From Myxococcus sp. CA023 (GTDB lineage Bacteria > Myxococcota > Myxococcia > Myxococcales > Myxococcaceae), in contig NZ_JAAEAH010000035.1 of NCBI RefSeq assembly GCF_010998615.1, forward strand, positions 1 through 64,000: a DNA stretch of 64,000 nucleotides. The letters are read 5' to 3'. The notes beneath the pieces were generated by a model that did not search any database, was not told the DNA's origin, and saw nothing but the letters and a program-made list of their open reading frames with translations. This document shows positions 46,888-56,232 of the stretch, one piece after another (positions within the stretch are counted from its first letter, which is position 1; the number at the start of each line of letters is the position of its first letter). The position numbers and the translations under genes were made by a program.

Positions 46888-48858
46888 CTACGGATTGACG
46901 CAAGGCCGGATCGGCTGCGGGCACTCCATGCCCGGGCCGGGGTAGCAGCAGATGTCGTCCACGTCGCGAGGCAGCACGTTCCACCGGGGGCGGGCGGCGC
47001 TCACCTGCCGCAGGTGGCCCACGACGTCAAAGGTGGCCGCATGCAGATTGCGGCACTGCTGAGCCGCCTCGGCGTTCGGGTCATCCTCGCGGCAGTCGGG
47101 CGCCAGGTCCGGCACCGCGTCCTTCGTGACCAGGTTGATGCGCGTGCGCGCGTCCGCCGCCACCTTGCAGGTGAGGGTGCCGTCCTCGTGGTTCTGGACG
47201 GAGGCGTACACGATGCCCTCACCCGCGGCCATGGTGTGCTGCAGCGGAGTCTGGGCCGCCAGCGCCACCGGCGTGCCGTTGGCGCCGAAGCGCACGTTGG
47301 CCGGCTTGTCGCACGACACGTTGACGCGCTGATCCCTGCTGAACGTGTCCGACTGGGCCCAGTTGACGATGGTGGGGTCCGCGTTGACGGTGGCGGTGAA
47401 GGTCTGGATGCGCCCGGGGACGGACTCGTCCAGGCCCGCCGCGGCGGCGCCGGTGGGGTTCATCTCCACGACGAACTGGCCGAAGCCGTTGTACGTGTTG
47501 CGCTCGGCGCAGTGGACACCCGCGAACTGGCCAATGCCCATGGTGCAGTCGATGTTGCACTGCCGCTCGGCGATGTCCGGATCGTTCGGGTTGTCCGTGC
47601 CGCAGCTTCCCCACGTCCCCGCTCGGGTATTGGGACAGAAGAAGGGGACGCTGCCGTTGCCGTTGGCGTCACAGTTGTGGAAGACGCGCGGGAACTTCAC
47701 CCGGCTGAGCTTCACCAGTGACGACTCCAGGCTCTCCATCTTGTAGTTGCCGTAGCTGTAACCACACAGCGGGTCCGTCATGTAGAGCGAGCCGCTGTAG
47801 CCGCACAGTCGGCCGTTGATCTCCACCGGCGGCGACAACTTCAGATACTTGTCCCACTCCGACTGGGGCAGCAGCCGGACGCGCTCGCGCACCGTCCAGG
47901 CGGGGAAGGTGAGCTGCGTGGTGGCGGTGAACTCCTGCACGGAGCCGGACACCGACCACAGCAGATCGCCCGGGTCGAGCCCTTCGGGGAAGGAGTAGTT
48001 GTAGACGTAGAGCGAGTTGAAGCGGCCGGGATAGTTGCCGTCCGGCTCACCCGTTTGGATGTTGGCGCCCGGGACGCTGTTCTCGCCCACGCGGCAGGCT
48101 GTCATGTCCGTGACGAAGAAGCCGCCCGGGTCCGTGCCCGTCACCAGCAGCGTCACCGGCTGCTTGTCGTTCGGGTCGCCCTCGGAGCAGTTCTGCAGCA
48201 GCGGTGGTCCGGCCTCCGGGTTGCGCCCGATGCGCATGTACGTCCCGGCGTACGCGGTGAGCTGATCGCTGTTCTGCGGAACCTGGACCGTGGAGATGGT
48301 CGGCTCCTCGAACTTCATCATCCGCGACAGGCCGGTGGCGTTGGTGCGGGTCGCCGGCTCCTGGGGCAGCTCGCCGGGGATGACCTGCCCGTCGGCGTAA
48401 TCCACCTGGGGCGGCTCGTCCTGCACCCAGACGTGGGCGTCGCCGTAGAGCTGGCCGGAGCGCACCGTGCCGGTGCCCCGGCCGTTGGTGAGCTGGGTCC
48501 AGCGGTAGCGGTACTCGCCCATCAGGTTGCCCGGCACCGTGCGGAAGGACACCGGCCCGTTGAACGACTCCATGGGCTGGCCCTTCGCGTCCAGGGCGAG
48601 GATCTCCACGTCGAAGTCCACCGGCGTTCGGGGCAGGGCCAGCCGGCAGTCCGCCGTGCCGCGAACCTCCAGCGGCACCTGGTTCTGGCCGCCGTGCGCG
48701 GTGGCGCACTCATTCACCACCGGCAGCGGGGTACGCGTGCCGCCGGTGTAGATGCCCGTGAGGTTGACCCGGAACGAGGCGACGCCATCAGGCTGAGGCG
48801 TTTCCTGGGTGTAACAGCCGGCCGCCGCCAGGGCCGACAGGAAGAGCAGGCGCTTCAT
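46888..48858 (-). CDS. Large lipoprotein of unknown function
   Basis: The 656-residue protein opens with the lipobox LAAAGC (Cys15), so it is a lipoprotein. The N-terminal third contains Ig-like or Big-type strand patterns (VDFDVEILALDAKGQPMESF, GRGTGTVRSGQLYGDAHVWV). The C-terminal half holds many Cys (CGYSGSLYMTDPLCGYSYG, CDANGNGSVPFFCPN, CGTDNPNDPDIAERQCNIDC) that may form disulphides. No enzyme motif is seen. Its ATG directly abuts the stop of the upstream nucleotidase gene. A surface-exposed, disulphide-stabilised role is plausible but not shown. Confidence 0.7.
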   Translation of the reverse strand: MKRLLFLSALAAAGCYTQETPQPDGVASFRVNLTGIYTGGTRTPLPVVNECATAHGGQNQVPLEVRGTADCRLALPRTPVDFDVEILALDAKGQPMESFNGPVSFRTVPGNLMGEYRYRWTQLTNGRGTGTVRSGQLYGDAHVWVQDEPPQVDYADGQVIPGELPQEPATRTNATGLSRMMKFEEPTISTVQVPQNSDQLTAYAGTYMRIGRNPEAGPPLLQNCSEGDPNDKQPVTLLVTGTDPGGFFVTDMTACRVGENSVPGANIQTGEPDGNYPGRFNSLYVYNYSFPEGLDPGDLLWSVSGSVQEFTATTQLTFPAWTVRERVRLLPQSEWDKYLKLSPPVEINGRLCGYSGSLYMTDPLCGYSYGNYKMESLESSLVKLSRVKFPRVFHNCDANGNGSVPFFCPNTRAGTWGSCGTDNPNDPDIAERQCNIDCTMGIGQFAGVHCAERNTYNGFGQFVVEMNPTGAAAAGLDESVPGRIQTFTATVNADPTIVNWAQSDTFSRDQRVNVSCDKPANVRFGANGTPVALAAQTPLQHTMAAGEGIVYASVQNHEDGTLTCKVAADARTRINLVTKDAVPDLAPDCREDDPNAEAAQQCRNLHAATFDVVGHLRQVSAARPRWNVLPRDVDDICCYPGPGMECPQPIRPCVNP

Positions 48859-51246
48859 TTACTTCACCCTCCGGCCGATACGGGAATCCTCAACCGCGTC
48901 CGCGATGGACACGGAGGTGGGGTTCTCACAGAAGTTCCGCAGCTGGTTCGTCACCGTGCCGCAGATGGGGTTGTTGCCCGCCAGCACATCCCGGCAGCTG
49001 CAGCGGCCTGTGTACGGGCCCTCCGGCACGTCGCACTGGCTCTGGATGTCCTCGGCCGTCAGGCCCGGCACGCCGCAGCGCTCCGCGGCGTCCGAGGGGA
49101 GCGACAGCAGTTCCTTGCAGGCGCAACTGCCCACCTGCTTGTCCAGCGCGGCCTTGAAGTCGGCGGCAGCGCGGCAGGAGCCCACCACCTGTTCGTTCAC
49201 CGTCCAGCGGCCGTTGACGAGGTTGCCGCAGTAGTGGCCCGACTTGGACGTCTCGCGGCCCGCGAGGATGTCCTCACAGGTGCAGAAGCCCTGCATGTAG
49301 CCGATGAGCGAATCGCGCAGCGAGATACCCGTCTCGATGCGGGTGGTGTTGCGCTTGAGGACGTTGAAGCCCGAGCCACCCTTGGCGATGTAGTCGTTGA
49401 CGGCGATCTTGTACGTGCCGGTGGTGTCCAGCGGCTTGCCGTTGATCTGGATGTCGGTGCCCGGGTGCGCGTAGCAGCGGCCCACGCTGGAGTCGTTGCT
49501 CTGGTCCACCAGGCACTGCCACGGCGCATGACCCTGGCGGTCCTGGTTGGGGCAGTCCGTGCCGTTGAGCGCCGGGTTGCAGGCGATCTGCAGATCGTTC
49601 ACCTGCACCTGGGCGCAGTCCATGGTGAAGCGGGCGCCGGAGATCTGCGCCTGGCTGACGCAGCCGCGCTCCGCGGAGCGCTCGGTGACGAAGTCGAACA
49701 TCTCCTGCATCTCCTTGCCGGAGAGGTACATGATGTTGATGGTGTTCTCGAACGGGAACACGTTGAACATCGACTCCTGGCTCACCACGCCCGCGTAGAG
49801 GTTGTCGCGGATGCCCAGTGAGTTGGTGAGCGCCATCTCCGCCTCGACGCGGCGGCGCTTGCGCATGGAGTCCGCGGCGATGTTGCCCAGCGGCGAGTCA
49901 CCACCCGTGGAGTTGTTGCGGCGCTGCACGTCGCGCGGCGCGTAGGAGAAGATGGACGTCAGCTGGAAGTTGAAGTCCATGCCCAGGATGTACGGCTGGA
50001 GCAGATGCGTGGTCATCCGGTCCTCCTGGTTCGTGCACGCCTGGATGGCCTGACGGACGCGCTCGTCGCGGAGGAACTGGCCCTCCGCCCAGAACACGTT
50101 GCCATCGTGACGGAAGCGACGCATGGCGTCGTCGCACCACAGGGCGTCCATGGGGAACACGCGGAAGTCCTGGCTGATGATTTCGCCGCCCTCACCGGTG
50201 CCGAGCACCTCGGGCATCTTCACCACCAGCTCCAGCCGGCCCACGTACTTGGCGAACGCGCCAGAGTGCGCGAGCACCACCTTGCGGCCCGCGGGGTCGG
50301 TGAGCAGCTGCGGTGGGTTGAGCACGACGTGCAGGTGACCACCCATCACCGCGTCCACGCCCACCACGCCGGGGATGCGCACGCGCACCACGGACTTGTC
50401 GTCCCCTTCGGGGCCGAACCACTCCAGCACCTGCCAGGGCTCCTTCTGGCGCTGCACGTAGGCCTTGGCGCGGGAGTACTCGTAATAGGCGTCGTAGCCC
50501 TGGATGACGTCCTGGTCCTCATGGAGGCCCAGGTGGCTGACCAGCACGATGAGGTCGGTGACGGGGCGCAGCAGGTCCACGTAGGCGCGCGCCACCTCGT
50601 TCTGCTCCAGCGGCGTCACCTGGAGGCTGTTGCCACCTTCGACGATGGAGTTGAGCGAGGAGATGTTGGCCATGCCGATGATGGCCACCCGGAGGCCCTT
50701 CACGTTGCGGATGGTGTACGGCTCCACTTCCAGGGCCGTCTGGTGGTTGCCGTTCGCCCGCCAGTCGTCCCAGAAGTAGTTGGCCGCCAGCAGCGGGAAC
50801 ATCGCGTGCTGCTGCGCCATCTGGGTGAAGTTGAGGAGGCCCGCGTCGAACTCGTGGTTGCCCACGACGGCCGCGTCGAGCCGCGCCTCGGAGAGGAACT
50901 TGAACTCCACCTCGCCGGTGTTGAGGTTGAAGATGGGCGCGCCCTGGAAGCAGTCGCCCGAGTCCACGTGCAGCACACGCTCGCCCTGGGAGCGCTCGCG
51001 CTTGAGCAGTGCCCCCATGCGCGTGGCGCCGCCGAAGGGGCCCGCTTCCGGGATGGTCCCCAGGTCCACGTCCGTCTTCAACGGCGTGAAGTCATAGGGG
51101 ATGAGGCGCGAATGGATGTCCGAGGTATGAAGGAGCGTCAGACGCACCTCCTGCCCCTCGAGGTTGTAGTCCTGGCCTTCCAACACCGGCATGCACGAAG
51201 CAGATGCCAGGGCGCAGCAGAGGCCGAGCAGGAGGCGACGCATCAA
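48859..51246 (-). CDS. 5'-nucleotidase/UshA-like lipoprotein with Cys-rich tail repeats
   Basis: This 795-residue lipoprotein (lipobox near Cys18) has a calcineurin-like metallophosphoesterase domain. Its motifs are HTSDIHSRL (D43, H45), DSGDCFQG, GNHEFDAG, and GGHLHV near residue 315. A 5'-nucleotidase C-terminal domain follows (about 405-665), with YSGKEMQEMFDF-like and NDYIAKGGSGFNVL motifs. The last 130 residues are a Cys-rich region of about three repeats built on C-x-C-x(2)-[IVL]-L. UshA-type enzymes cleave extracellular nucleotides and sugar-nucleotides. The lipid anchor suggests outer-membrane or surface placement. It is the first gene of the leftward cluster. Confidence 0.88.
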   Translation of the reverse strand: MMRRLLLGLCCALASASCMPVLEGQDYNLEGQEVRLTLLHTSDIHSRLIPYDFTPLKTDVDLGTIPEAGPFGGATRMGALLKRERSQGERVLHVDSGDCFQGAPIFNLNTGEVEFKFLSEARLDAAVVGNHEFDAGLLNFTQMAQQHAMFPLLAANYFWDDWRANGNHQTALEVEPYTIRNVKGLRVAIIGMANISSLNSIVEGGNSLQVTPLEQNEVARAYVDLLRPVTDLIVLVSHLGLHEDQDVIQGYDAYYEYSRAKAYVQRQKEPWQVLEWFGPEGDDKSVVRVRIPGVVGVDAVMGGHLHVVLNPPQLLTDPAGRKVVLAHSGAFAKYVGRLELVVKMPEVLGTGEGGEIISQDFRVFPMDALWCDDAMRRFRHDGNVFWAEGQFLRDERVRQAIQACTNQEDRMTTHLLQPYILGMDFNFQLTSIFSYAPRDVQRRNNSTGGDSPLGNIAADSMRKRRRVEAEMALTNSLGIRDNLYAGVVSQESMFNVFPFENTINIMYLSGKEMQEMFDFVTERSAERGCVSQAQISGARFTMDCAQVQVNDLQIACNPALNGTDCPNQDRQGHAPWQCLVDQSNDSSVGRCYAHPGTDIQINGKPLDTTGTYKIAVNDYIAKGGSGFNVLKRNTTRIETGISLRDSLIGYMQGFCTCEDILAGRETSKSGHYCGNLVNGRWTVNEQVVGSCRAAADFKAALDKQVGSCACKELLSLPSDAAERCGVPGLTAEDIQSQCDVPEGPYTGRCSCRDVLAGNNPICGTVTNQLRNFCENPTSVSIADAVEDSRIGRRVK

Positions 51247-51386
51247 GAGAATTCCGTGTTTCGGGGGGGAGACAGCGGTAAAGCGGGCGCAAGGTACGGG
51301 ATCAAGCTTTGTCGGGCAAGCAACGCCACCATGGCGGGCCAGGTTCCTGCCATTGGCGTTCCTACTCCACAGGAGAGCAGGCGGAC

Positions 51387-52067
51387 ATGCGGCAGCGTCA
51401 TTCCAGTGTGACTGACATCGAGATCATCGAGGATTTCTCGTCTACCGCGAGATGCGACGAGGGCTTTCTCAGGGTTCGGCGGCTGCGCTGCCGCAACCGG
51501 CGCGCGGACGGTTCTTCCTCTCCCGTATACCGCGTGGACGTGGTGGACCGGCCCCGGTTGGACGCGGTGGCGGTGCTCGTCTATCGACGCGGCGCGTCAG
51601 GTCTGGAGGTGCTGACGCGGATGAACCTCCGGCCCGCGGCGTATTTCCGGAAGGACAACCGGGGCGCGATGACCGTTCCAGACCCTGCGTCTGGCTACTT
51701 GCGCGTGGAAGAAATTGTCGCGGGACTGCTGGAACCGGAGGACAAGGGCGAGGAAGGCCTGCGTCGCCGCGCCGCGGCCGAGGTGCGTGAGGAGGCCGGG
51801 TTCAACGTGAATCCGGAGGACATCCGGTTGTTGGGCGGCGCCTTCTTCCTGGCGCCGGGCATCCTGTCCGAAAAGGTGTTTCCCGCCGCGGTGGACGTCA
51901 CCGAGCTGTCACCCGAGGAGCCCGAAGGGGATGGTTCGCCTCTAGAGGAGGGCACGCAGCTGCACTGGCGTCCCATCCAGGAGGTGTTGGACGCGTGCCG
52001 GCGCGGTGACATCCCGGATGCGAAGACGGAAGTCGCCTTGGCGCGGCTGCTCGCCCTGCAGCCCTGA
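51387..52067 (+). CDS. Nudix hydrolase
   Basis: This 226-residue cytosolic hydrolase cleaves a nucleoside diphosphate linked to another group. The Nudix helix is readable as GEEGLRRRAAAEVREEAGF, near residues 131-149. The E-V-R-E-E core is intact, but the usual R before the first catalytic E is Ala. Flanking strands (DAVAVLVYRR, LLGGAFFLAPGILSEKVFP) resemble ADP-ribose or GDP-mannose pyrophosphatases. The ATG at 51387 follows an AGGAG site. The exact substrate cannot be read. It is divergent from the nucleotidase gene across 140 bp. Confidence 0.85.
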   Translation: MRQRHSSVTDIEIIEDFSSTARCDEGFLRVRRLRCRNRRADGSSSPVYRVDVVDRPRLDAVAVLVYRRGASGLEVLTRMNLRPAAYFRKDNRGAMTVPDPASGYLRVEEIVAGLLEPEDKGEEGLRRRAAAEVREEAGFNVNPEDIRLLGGAFFLAPGILSEKVFPAAVDVTELSPEEPEGDGSPLEEGTQLHWRPIQEVLDACRRGDIPDAKTEVALARLLALQP

Positions 52068-52146
52068 AGGGCGTGCATTGTTTTCGCACGGCCGCGTGCC
52101 GGGGTAGGGTGCGCGACGTTCCGCAATCCACCGCAGAGGTCGCTGC

Positions 52147-53610
52147 ATGTCGTCGCTGCCCCCCTGGCTGGCCCAGTTCCTGCCCATCCTCATCCTCCTG
52201 GGGGCCATCGGCCTCGTCCTCGCGCGCCTGCCCAAGGTGGAGTTGGGACACTCGGAGGCATTCAAGCGCCGCCGGTTCTTCAACTGGTTCCCGTTGGGCA
52301 TGACGTACGCGTTCCTCTACATGGGGCGCTACAACCTCAACGTGGCCACCAGCGCCATGGGGGACCGCACCTCCAACGCGGACTTCGGCACCATCTTCGC
52401 GTGGGGCACCGCCGTGTACGGCGTGGCCTTCCTCCTCAACGGCCCGCTGACGGACAAGTTGGGTGGCCGGAAGACCATCCTGATGGCTGCCGCGGGTTCG
52501 GCGGTGGCGAACGTGGCCATGGGCGGCGTGGTGTACGCGGTGCTGACGCACAACTGGGCGCCGCCGGGCGGCCTGGTGGCGACGCTGTCGTTCCTCTACG
52601 CCGTCAACATGTACTTCCAGAGCTTCGGCGCGGTCTCCATCGTCAAGGTGAACGCGGCCTGGTTCCACGTGCGCGAGCGCGGCCTGCTGGGCGGCGTGTT
52701 CGGCATCCTCATCTCGCTGGGCATCTACTTCGCCTACGACTGGAGCCGGCTCATCGTGAAGGCCGCGCCCACCTACTGGGCGTTCTTCGTGCCCGCGGCC
52801 ATCCTCGCCGTGTTCCTGGTGGTGGACTACTTCGTCATCCGCGACACGCCCAGCCACGCGGGCCATCCGGACTTCGACACCGCGGACGCGTCCTCCGGAG
52901 AGACCGGGCCTCAGTTGGGGGTGGCGGGCGTGCTGAAGCGCATGCTGACCAACCGCGCCATCATCATCATCCTCTGCATCGAGTTCTGCAGCGGCTTCAT
53001 GCGCAACGCCATCATGCAGTGGTACCCCAAGTTCGCGAAGGCGACGGGACTCGGCGAGTCCTTCGTCGCGGCCAACTGGGGCATGTTGCTGTGCGTGGCG
53101 GGCATCACCGGCGGCATGTTCGCCGGCGTCATCAGCGACCGCGTCTTCGACTCACGCCGCGGCCCCGTGTCCGCCGTGCTCTACGCCGGCATGTCGGTGG
53201 GCGCCGTCATCTCCGTGTTCGTCCTGGAGAGCGTGGCCCTGGGCTGGACGGTCATCTTCATGTCCCTGTGTGTCATCGGCGTGCACGGCATGCTGTCCGG
53301 CACGGCCAGCATGGACTTCGGCGGGAAGAAGAACGCCGGCCTCGCGGTTGGCATCATCGACGGCGCCGTGTACGCGGGCACCGCGCTGCAGTCCATCCTG
53401 CTGGGTTCCATCCTGCCGATGGGTGACGAGGCGAAGACCGCCGCCAACTGGGGCAACTGGCCCTACGCCATGCTGCCGCTGTCCTTCCTCGGGCTGCTGC
53501 TGGCCACCCAGGTGTGGAACGCCCGGCCTCAGCCGAAGTCCGCGCCCGTGCCGGCCACCCTGCCGGTGCCTCCGGCGGTGCCAGCGAATCGGACCGGTAC
53601 TGGCGGGTAA
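52147..53610 (+). CDS. OPA-family (GlpT-like) organophosphate:phosphate antiporter
   Basis: This 487-residue major facilitator has about twelve hydrophobic segments after an unusual extra N-terminal helix (FLPILILLGAIGLVLARL). The sequence FNWFPLGMTYAFLYMGRYNLNVA is the opening of OPA antiporters, where the Arg binds phosphate. The family signature loop DKLGGRKTILM follows. GlpT and UhpT exchange glycerol-3-phosphate or hexose-phosphate for inorganic phosphate; the substrate here is not fixed. The neighbouring Nudix and nucleotidase genes also handle phosphorylated compounds. A terminator follows at 53620. Confidence 0.85.
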   Translation: MSSLPPWLAQFLPILILLGAIGLVLARLPKVELGHSEAFKRRRFFNWFPLGMTYAFLYMGRYNLNVATSAMGDRTSNADFGTIFAWGTAVYGVAFLLNGPLTDKLGGRKTILMAAAGSAVANVAMGGVVYAVLTHNWAPPGGLVATLSFLYAVNMYFQSFGAVSIVKVNAAWFHVRERGLLGGVFGILISLGIYFAYDWSRLIVKAAPTYWAFFVPAAILAVFLVVDYFVIRDTPSHAGHPDFDTADASSGETGPQLGVAGVLKRMLTNRAIIIILCIEFCSGFMRNAIMQWYPKFAKATGLGESFVAANWGMLLCVAGITGGMFAGVISDRVFDSRRGPVSAVLYAGMSVGAVISVFVLESVALGWTVIFMSLCVIGVHGMLSGTASMDFGGKKNAGLAVGIIDGAVYAGTALQSILLGSILPMGDEAKTAANWGNWPYAMLPLSFLGLLLATQVWNARPQPKSAPVPATLPVPPAVPANRTGTGG

Positions 53611-53619
53611 TATCCGTGT

Positions 53620-53647
53620 GGCCCCAACGATGTGTGACGTTGGGGTC
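53620..53647 (+). terminator. Terminator-like hairpin after the OPA transporter
   Basis: GGCCCCAACG (53620-53629) pairs with CGTTGGGGTC (53638-53647), ten pairs including one G-U, with loop ATGTGTGA. It begins nine bases after the stop. No U-tract follows. Confidence 0.55.
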
Positions 53648-53684
53648 ACTCCCGCGTGACAGGGATGTAGCGTAGACTCCAGAC

Positions 53685-55250
53685 GTGTCCCAGCCACCCG
53701 CACCACTGCAGAGCCGCTTCGAGGTCCACGACCGGAAGCAGTTTGAAATCAAGCTCGAGTATCAGCCCTCCGGGGCGGATGAGACGCGCTACCTCGTGGA
53801 GGCGTATCTCTTCCTGCCGGGGAGCCTGAACATCGACGCGGAGACGTACCCGCGGGCGGACTTCTACGCGGACATCCACAACTACGTGCGCTTCAAGACG
53901 CCGGTGATGGCGGTGAACGAGCTGCTGAGCTCGGACACCTCGCCGCTGGTGCGCCTGGAGGCATGGCTGCGCACGGGGATGGGGTCCGAGAAGGACGTCG
54001 TGTACCAGGCCAAGCTCTTGTCCTGCGTGCTGCGCGGTGCTTTGCGCCGCTTCGCCACCGGGGTGGAGTCGCGGTGCGAGGGCCCCGCGGCGCTGACCAC
54101 GGACGCGTGCGCGGTGCTGGAGTCCGAGGTCCTGGCGATGCAGGCCGGTGTGACGCAGGTGCTGGCGCGCTTCCGCGTGTGGCTGCGCGCGGTGGGGGAG
54201 CTGCACCTGCAGGAGCGCTCGCGGGCGTCGCTGCGGCTGGTGGACGAGTACGTCAGCCTGTTGGTGGAGGGCGGCTTCCGGCGCTCGGTGGCGGACATGA
54301 AGTCGCTGCCCCGCGGCGAGCCGTGGCATGGGCTGCGCAAAGGGCTGATGGAGGCGGTGCTGCGGGAGGAGGCGTACCGCAAGGAGCACCGGCTGCGCAG
54401 CGTGCTCAGTCCCACGGGGGACAACGAGGAGTACATCCTCCGGCTGGGCTTCCTGAAGAAGTTCTGCATGAACGTGCTGTTCCTGTCGTCGAAGCGGCGG
54501 CAGAAGCGGCAGGGCTGGGAGGAGATGCTCTTCGCGCTGGCCGCGGGCATCGCGATGACGGTCGCCACCGCGGTGGCCTTCTGGGCGCAGGAGCGCTACG
54601 CGCAGGCCAGCCTCAACTTCTTCCTCATCCTCGTGGTGGGGTACATGGTGAAGGACCGCATCAAGGAGGGCCTGCGCCGGATGCTCAGTCGGGTGGCGGC
54701 CATGCACCTGGCGGACCGGACCACGGACCTGGTGGACCCCGTCACCGGGCGCGTCATAGGCGCGTGTGAGGAGCGGGTGGACTACGGGCCCGCGCTGAAG
54801 GTCCCGGACACGGTGGCGGCGTTGCGCCAGCGGGATGACTTCCTCACCGCGACGCAGGGCGAGCTGTCGGAGACGGTCATCCGCTACCAGAAGCAGATTG
54901 TCCTGGATGCCCGGCACCTGCCGCGCACGCAGCGCGGCCTGACAGGCGTGACGGACATCCTCCGCCTCAACGTGGAGCGCTTCCTGCGCGACATGGACGA
55001 GCCGGAGCTGGCGCTGGAGTACGTGGACCTGGCGGACCTGTCCGTGGGCCACATCCGCGGCACCAAGCGCTACCCGGTGGACATGGTGTTCCGCTTCACG
55101 GTGGTGGAGGAGGAGACGGACCGCAGCCAGGACTCCGTCCAGTTCGTGCGGCTGGTGCTGGACCGCAACGGCATCCAGCGCATGCAGCGCTTCACGGACC
55201 CCGGCCCCGGAATGCCGCCCAGCCGTTCGGGGTGGAGGTCCGCGGCCTGA
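53685..55250 (+). CDS. Large two-TM protein of unknown function
   Basis: This 521-residue protein starts at GTG 53685. A cytoplasmic-looking N-terminal part (about 1-280) is rich in Arg/Leu/Glu helices (RFRVWLRAVGELHLQERSR, KEHRLRSVL). Two adjacent TM helices follow (about 288-306 and 311-326: FALAAGIAMTVATAVAFWAQ and SLNFFLILVVGYMV). A C-terminal domain of about 190 residues includes helices and strands (VDMVFRFTVVEEETDRSQ). No family was recognised. The order soluble domain, hairpin TM, soluble domain puts both ends on the cytoplasmic side. It is probably co-directional with, but not tightly linked to, the HAD gene. Confidence 0.65.
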   Translation: MSQPPAPLQSRFEVHDRKQFEIKLEYQPSGADETRYLVEAYLFLPGSLNIDAETYPRADFYADIHNYVRFKTPVMAVNELLSSDTSPLVRLEAWLRTGMGSEKDVVYQAKLLSCVLRGALRRFATGVESRCEGPAALTTDACAVLESEVLAMQAGVTQVLARFRVWLRAVGELHLQERSRASLRLVDEYVSLLVEGGFRRSVADMKSLPRGEPWHGLRKGLMEAVLREEAYRKEHRLRSVLSPTGDNEEYILRLGFLKKFCMNVLFLSSKRRQKRQGWEEMLFALAAGIAMTVATAVAFWAQERYAQASLNFFLILVVGYMVKDRIKEGLRRMLSRVAAMHLADRTTDLVDPVTGRVIGACEERVDYGPALKVPDTVAALRQRDDFLTATQGELSETVIRYQKQIVLDARHLPRTQRGLTGVTDILRLNVERFLRDMDEPELALEYVDLADLSVGHIRGTKRYPVDMVFRFTVVEEETDRSQDSVQFVRLVLDRNGIQRMQRFTDPGPGMPPSRSGWRSAA

Positions 55251-55276
55251 GGCGGGCCTGACGCTCCAGGCAGGGA

Positions 55277-55295
55277 GGGGGCGCATGACGCCCCT
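55277..55295 (+). terminator. Short hairpin after the two-TM gene
   Basis: GGGGCG (55278-55283) pairs with CGCCCC (55289-55294) around CATGA, extended by one G-U pair. TGGTGGCTGTTT follows. This is a moderate terminator candidate. Confidence 0.35.
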
Positions 55296-55349
55296 GGTGG
55301 CTGTTTCGGCGGCGCCCTGGCGCTCGCGGGGGTAATCTCCCCGGCGCAC

Positions 55350-56096
55350 ATGGCTTACGACGACTTCAAGAAGCGTATCCGCGACGACTGGCGTGACACC
55401 CTGCGTTCCATCCTGGAGCGCGCCCGCTCCCTGGGCTCCTCCGCCGTGCTGGCGTTCGACCTGGACTCCACCCTGTTCGACAACCGGCCCCGGCAGGCCC
55501 GCATCCTCCGGGAGTATGGTGTCGCTAACTCGCTGGCCGTGCTGGCCGCCTGCGAGCCGCGCCACTGGGTGACGGGCTGGGACATGAAGGAGGCCATGCG
55601 CGCCTGCGGCCTGGAGGACGCCCTGGTGGAGTCCCACTTCGCAGAAGCCCGCCGCTTCTGGGCCGAGCGCTTCTTCACCAGCGACTACTGCGTGGACGAC
55701 GAGGCCATCGACGGCGCGGCCAGCTTCACCCACGAGGTGGTGGCCACCGGCGCGAGGCTCGTCTACGTCACGGGCCGCCATGAGGCCATGCGGGAAGGCT
55801 CCGTCTCCTGCATGCGCCGTCACGGCCTGGTGCTGCCGGATGACGACCGGGTGCTCCTCGTGATGAAGCCCACGCTGGCCGAGGACGACGACGCCTTCAA
55901 GCGGGAGGCGCACGCGCGGCTGGGCCGTCTGGGGAGCGTGGTGGCTGCTTTCGACAATGAGCCCACGCACGCGAACGACTACCGGCGGAAGTTTCCAGAG
56001 GCCACCGTCATCCATCTGGCCACCGACCATTCGGGCCGGCCGGTGGAGTTGCTGGATGGCGTCATTTCCGTCCCGCACTTCGCGCTGGGTTCCTGA
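55350..56096 (+). CDS. HAD-superfamily hydrolase
   Basis: The 248-residue cytosolic protein has a HAD motif I (FDLDSTLFDNRP) near residue 35, with the nucleophile Asp and the following acid Asp. VYVTGRHEAM gives motif II near residue 138. The later lysine (LLVMKPTL) and VVAAFDNEPTHANDY give motifs III and IV. The cap lies between motifs I and II. HAD enzymes are usually phosphatases; the substrate is not readable. It lies 136 bp upstream of pdhA and is transcribed the same way, but a likely pdhA promoter separates them. Confidence 0.85.
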   Translation: MAYDDFKKRIRDDWRDTLRSILERARSLGSSAVLAFDLDSTLFDNRPRQARILREYGVANSLAVLAACEPRHWVTGWDMKEAMRACGLEDALVESHFAEARRFWAERFFTSDYCVDDEAIDGAASFTHEVVATGARLVYVTGRHEAMREGSVSCMRRHGLVLPDDDRVLLVMKPTLAEDDDAFKREAHARLGRLGSVVAAFDNEPTHANDYRRKFPEATVIHLATDHSGRPVELLDGVISVPHFALGS

Positions 56097-56143
56097 CGCA
56101 CCGCGCCTGAAACAGACCTGGCGTGGACGGGGTTTGAAAGGCT

Positions 56144-56172
56144 TTGAAGTCCCCCTGCCGCGCGGCTATTGA
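56144..56172 (+). promoter_or_regulatory. Candidate promoter of pdhA-pdhB-pdhC
   Basis: TTGAAG (56144-56149) and TATTGA (56167-56172) are exactly 17 bp apart, upstream of pdhA. They match four and three of six consensus bases. Transcription would start near 56179, about 54 bases before the GTG start. Confidence 0.45.
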
Positions 56173-56232
56173 GTCGCTTGGCGTTTGCCGCCCCGGGAGT
56201 CCCGTGGGCGGCCAGCATGGAGGCATTCCGCA

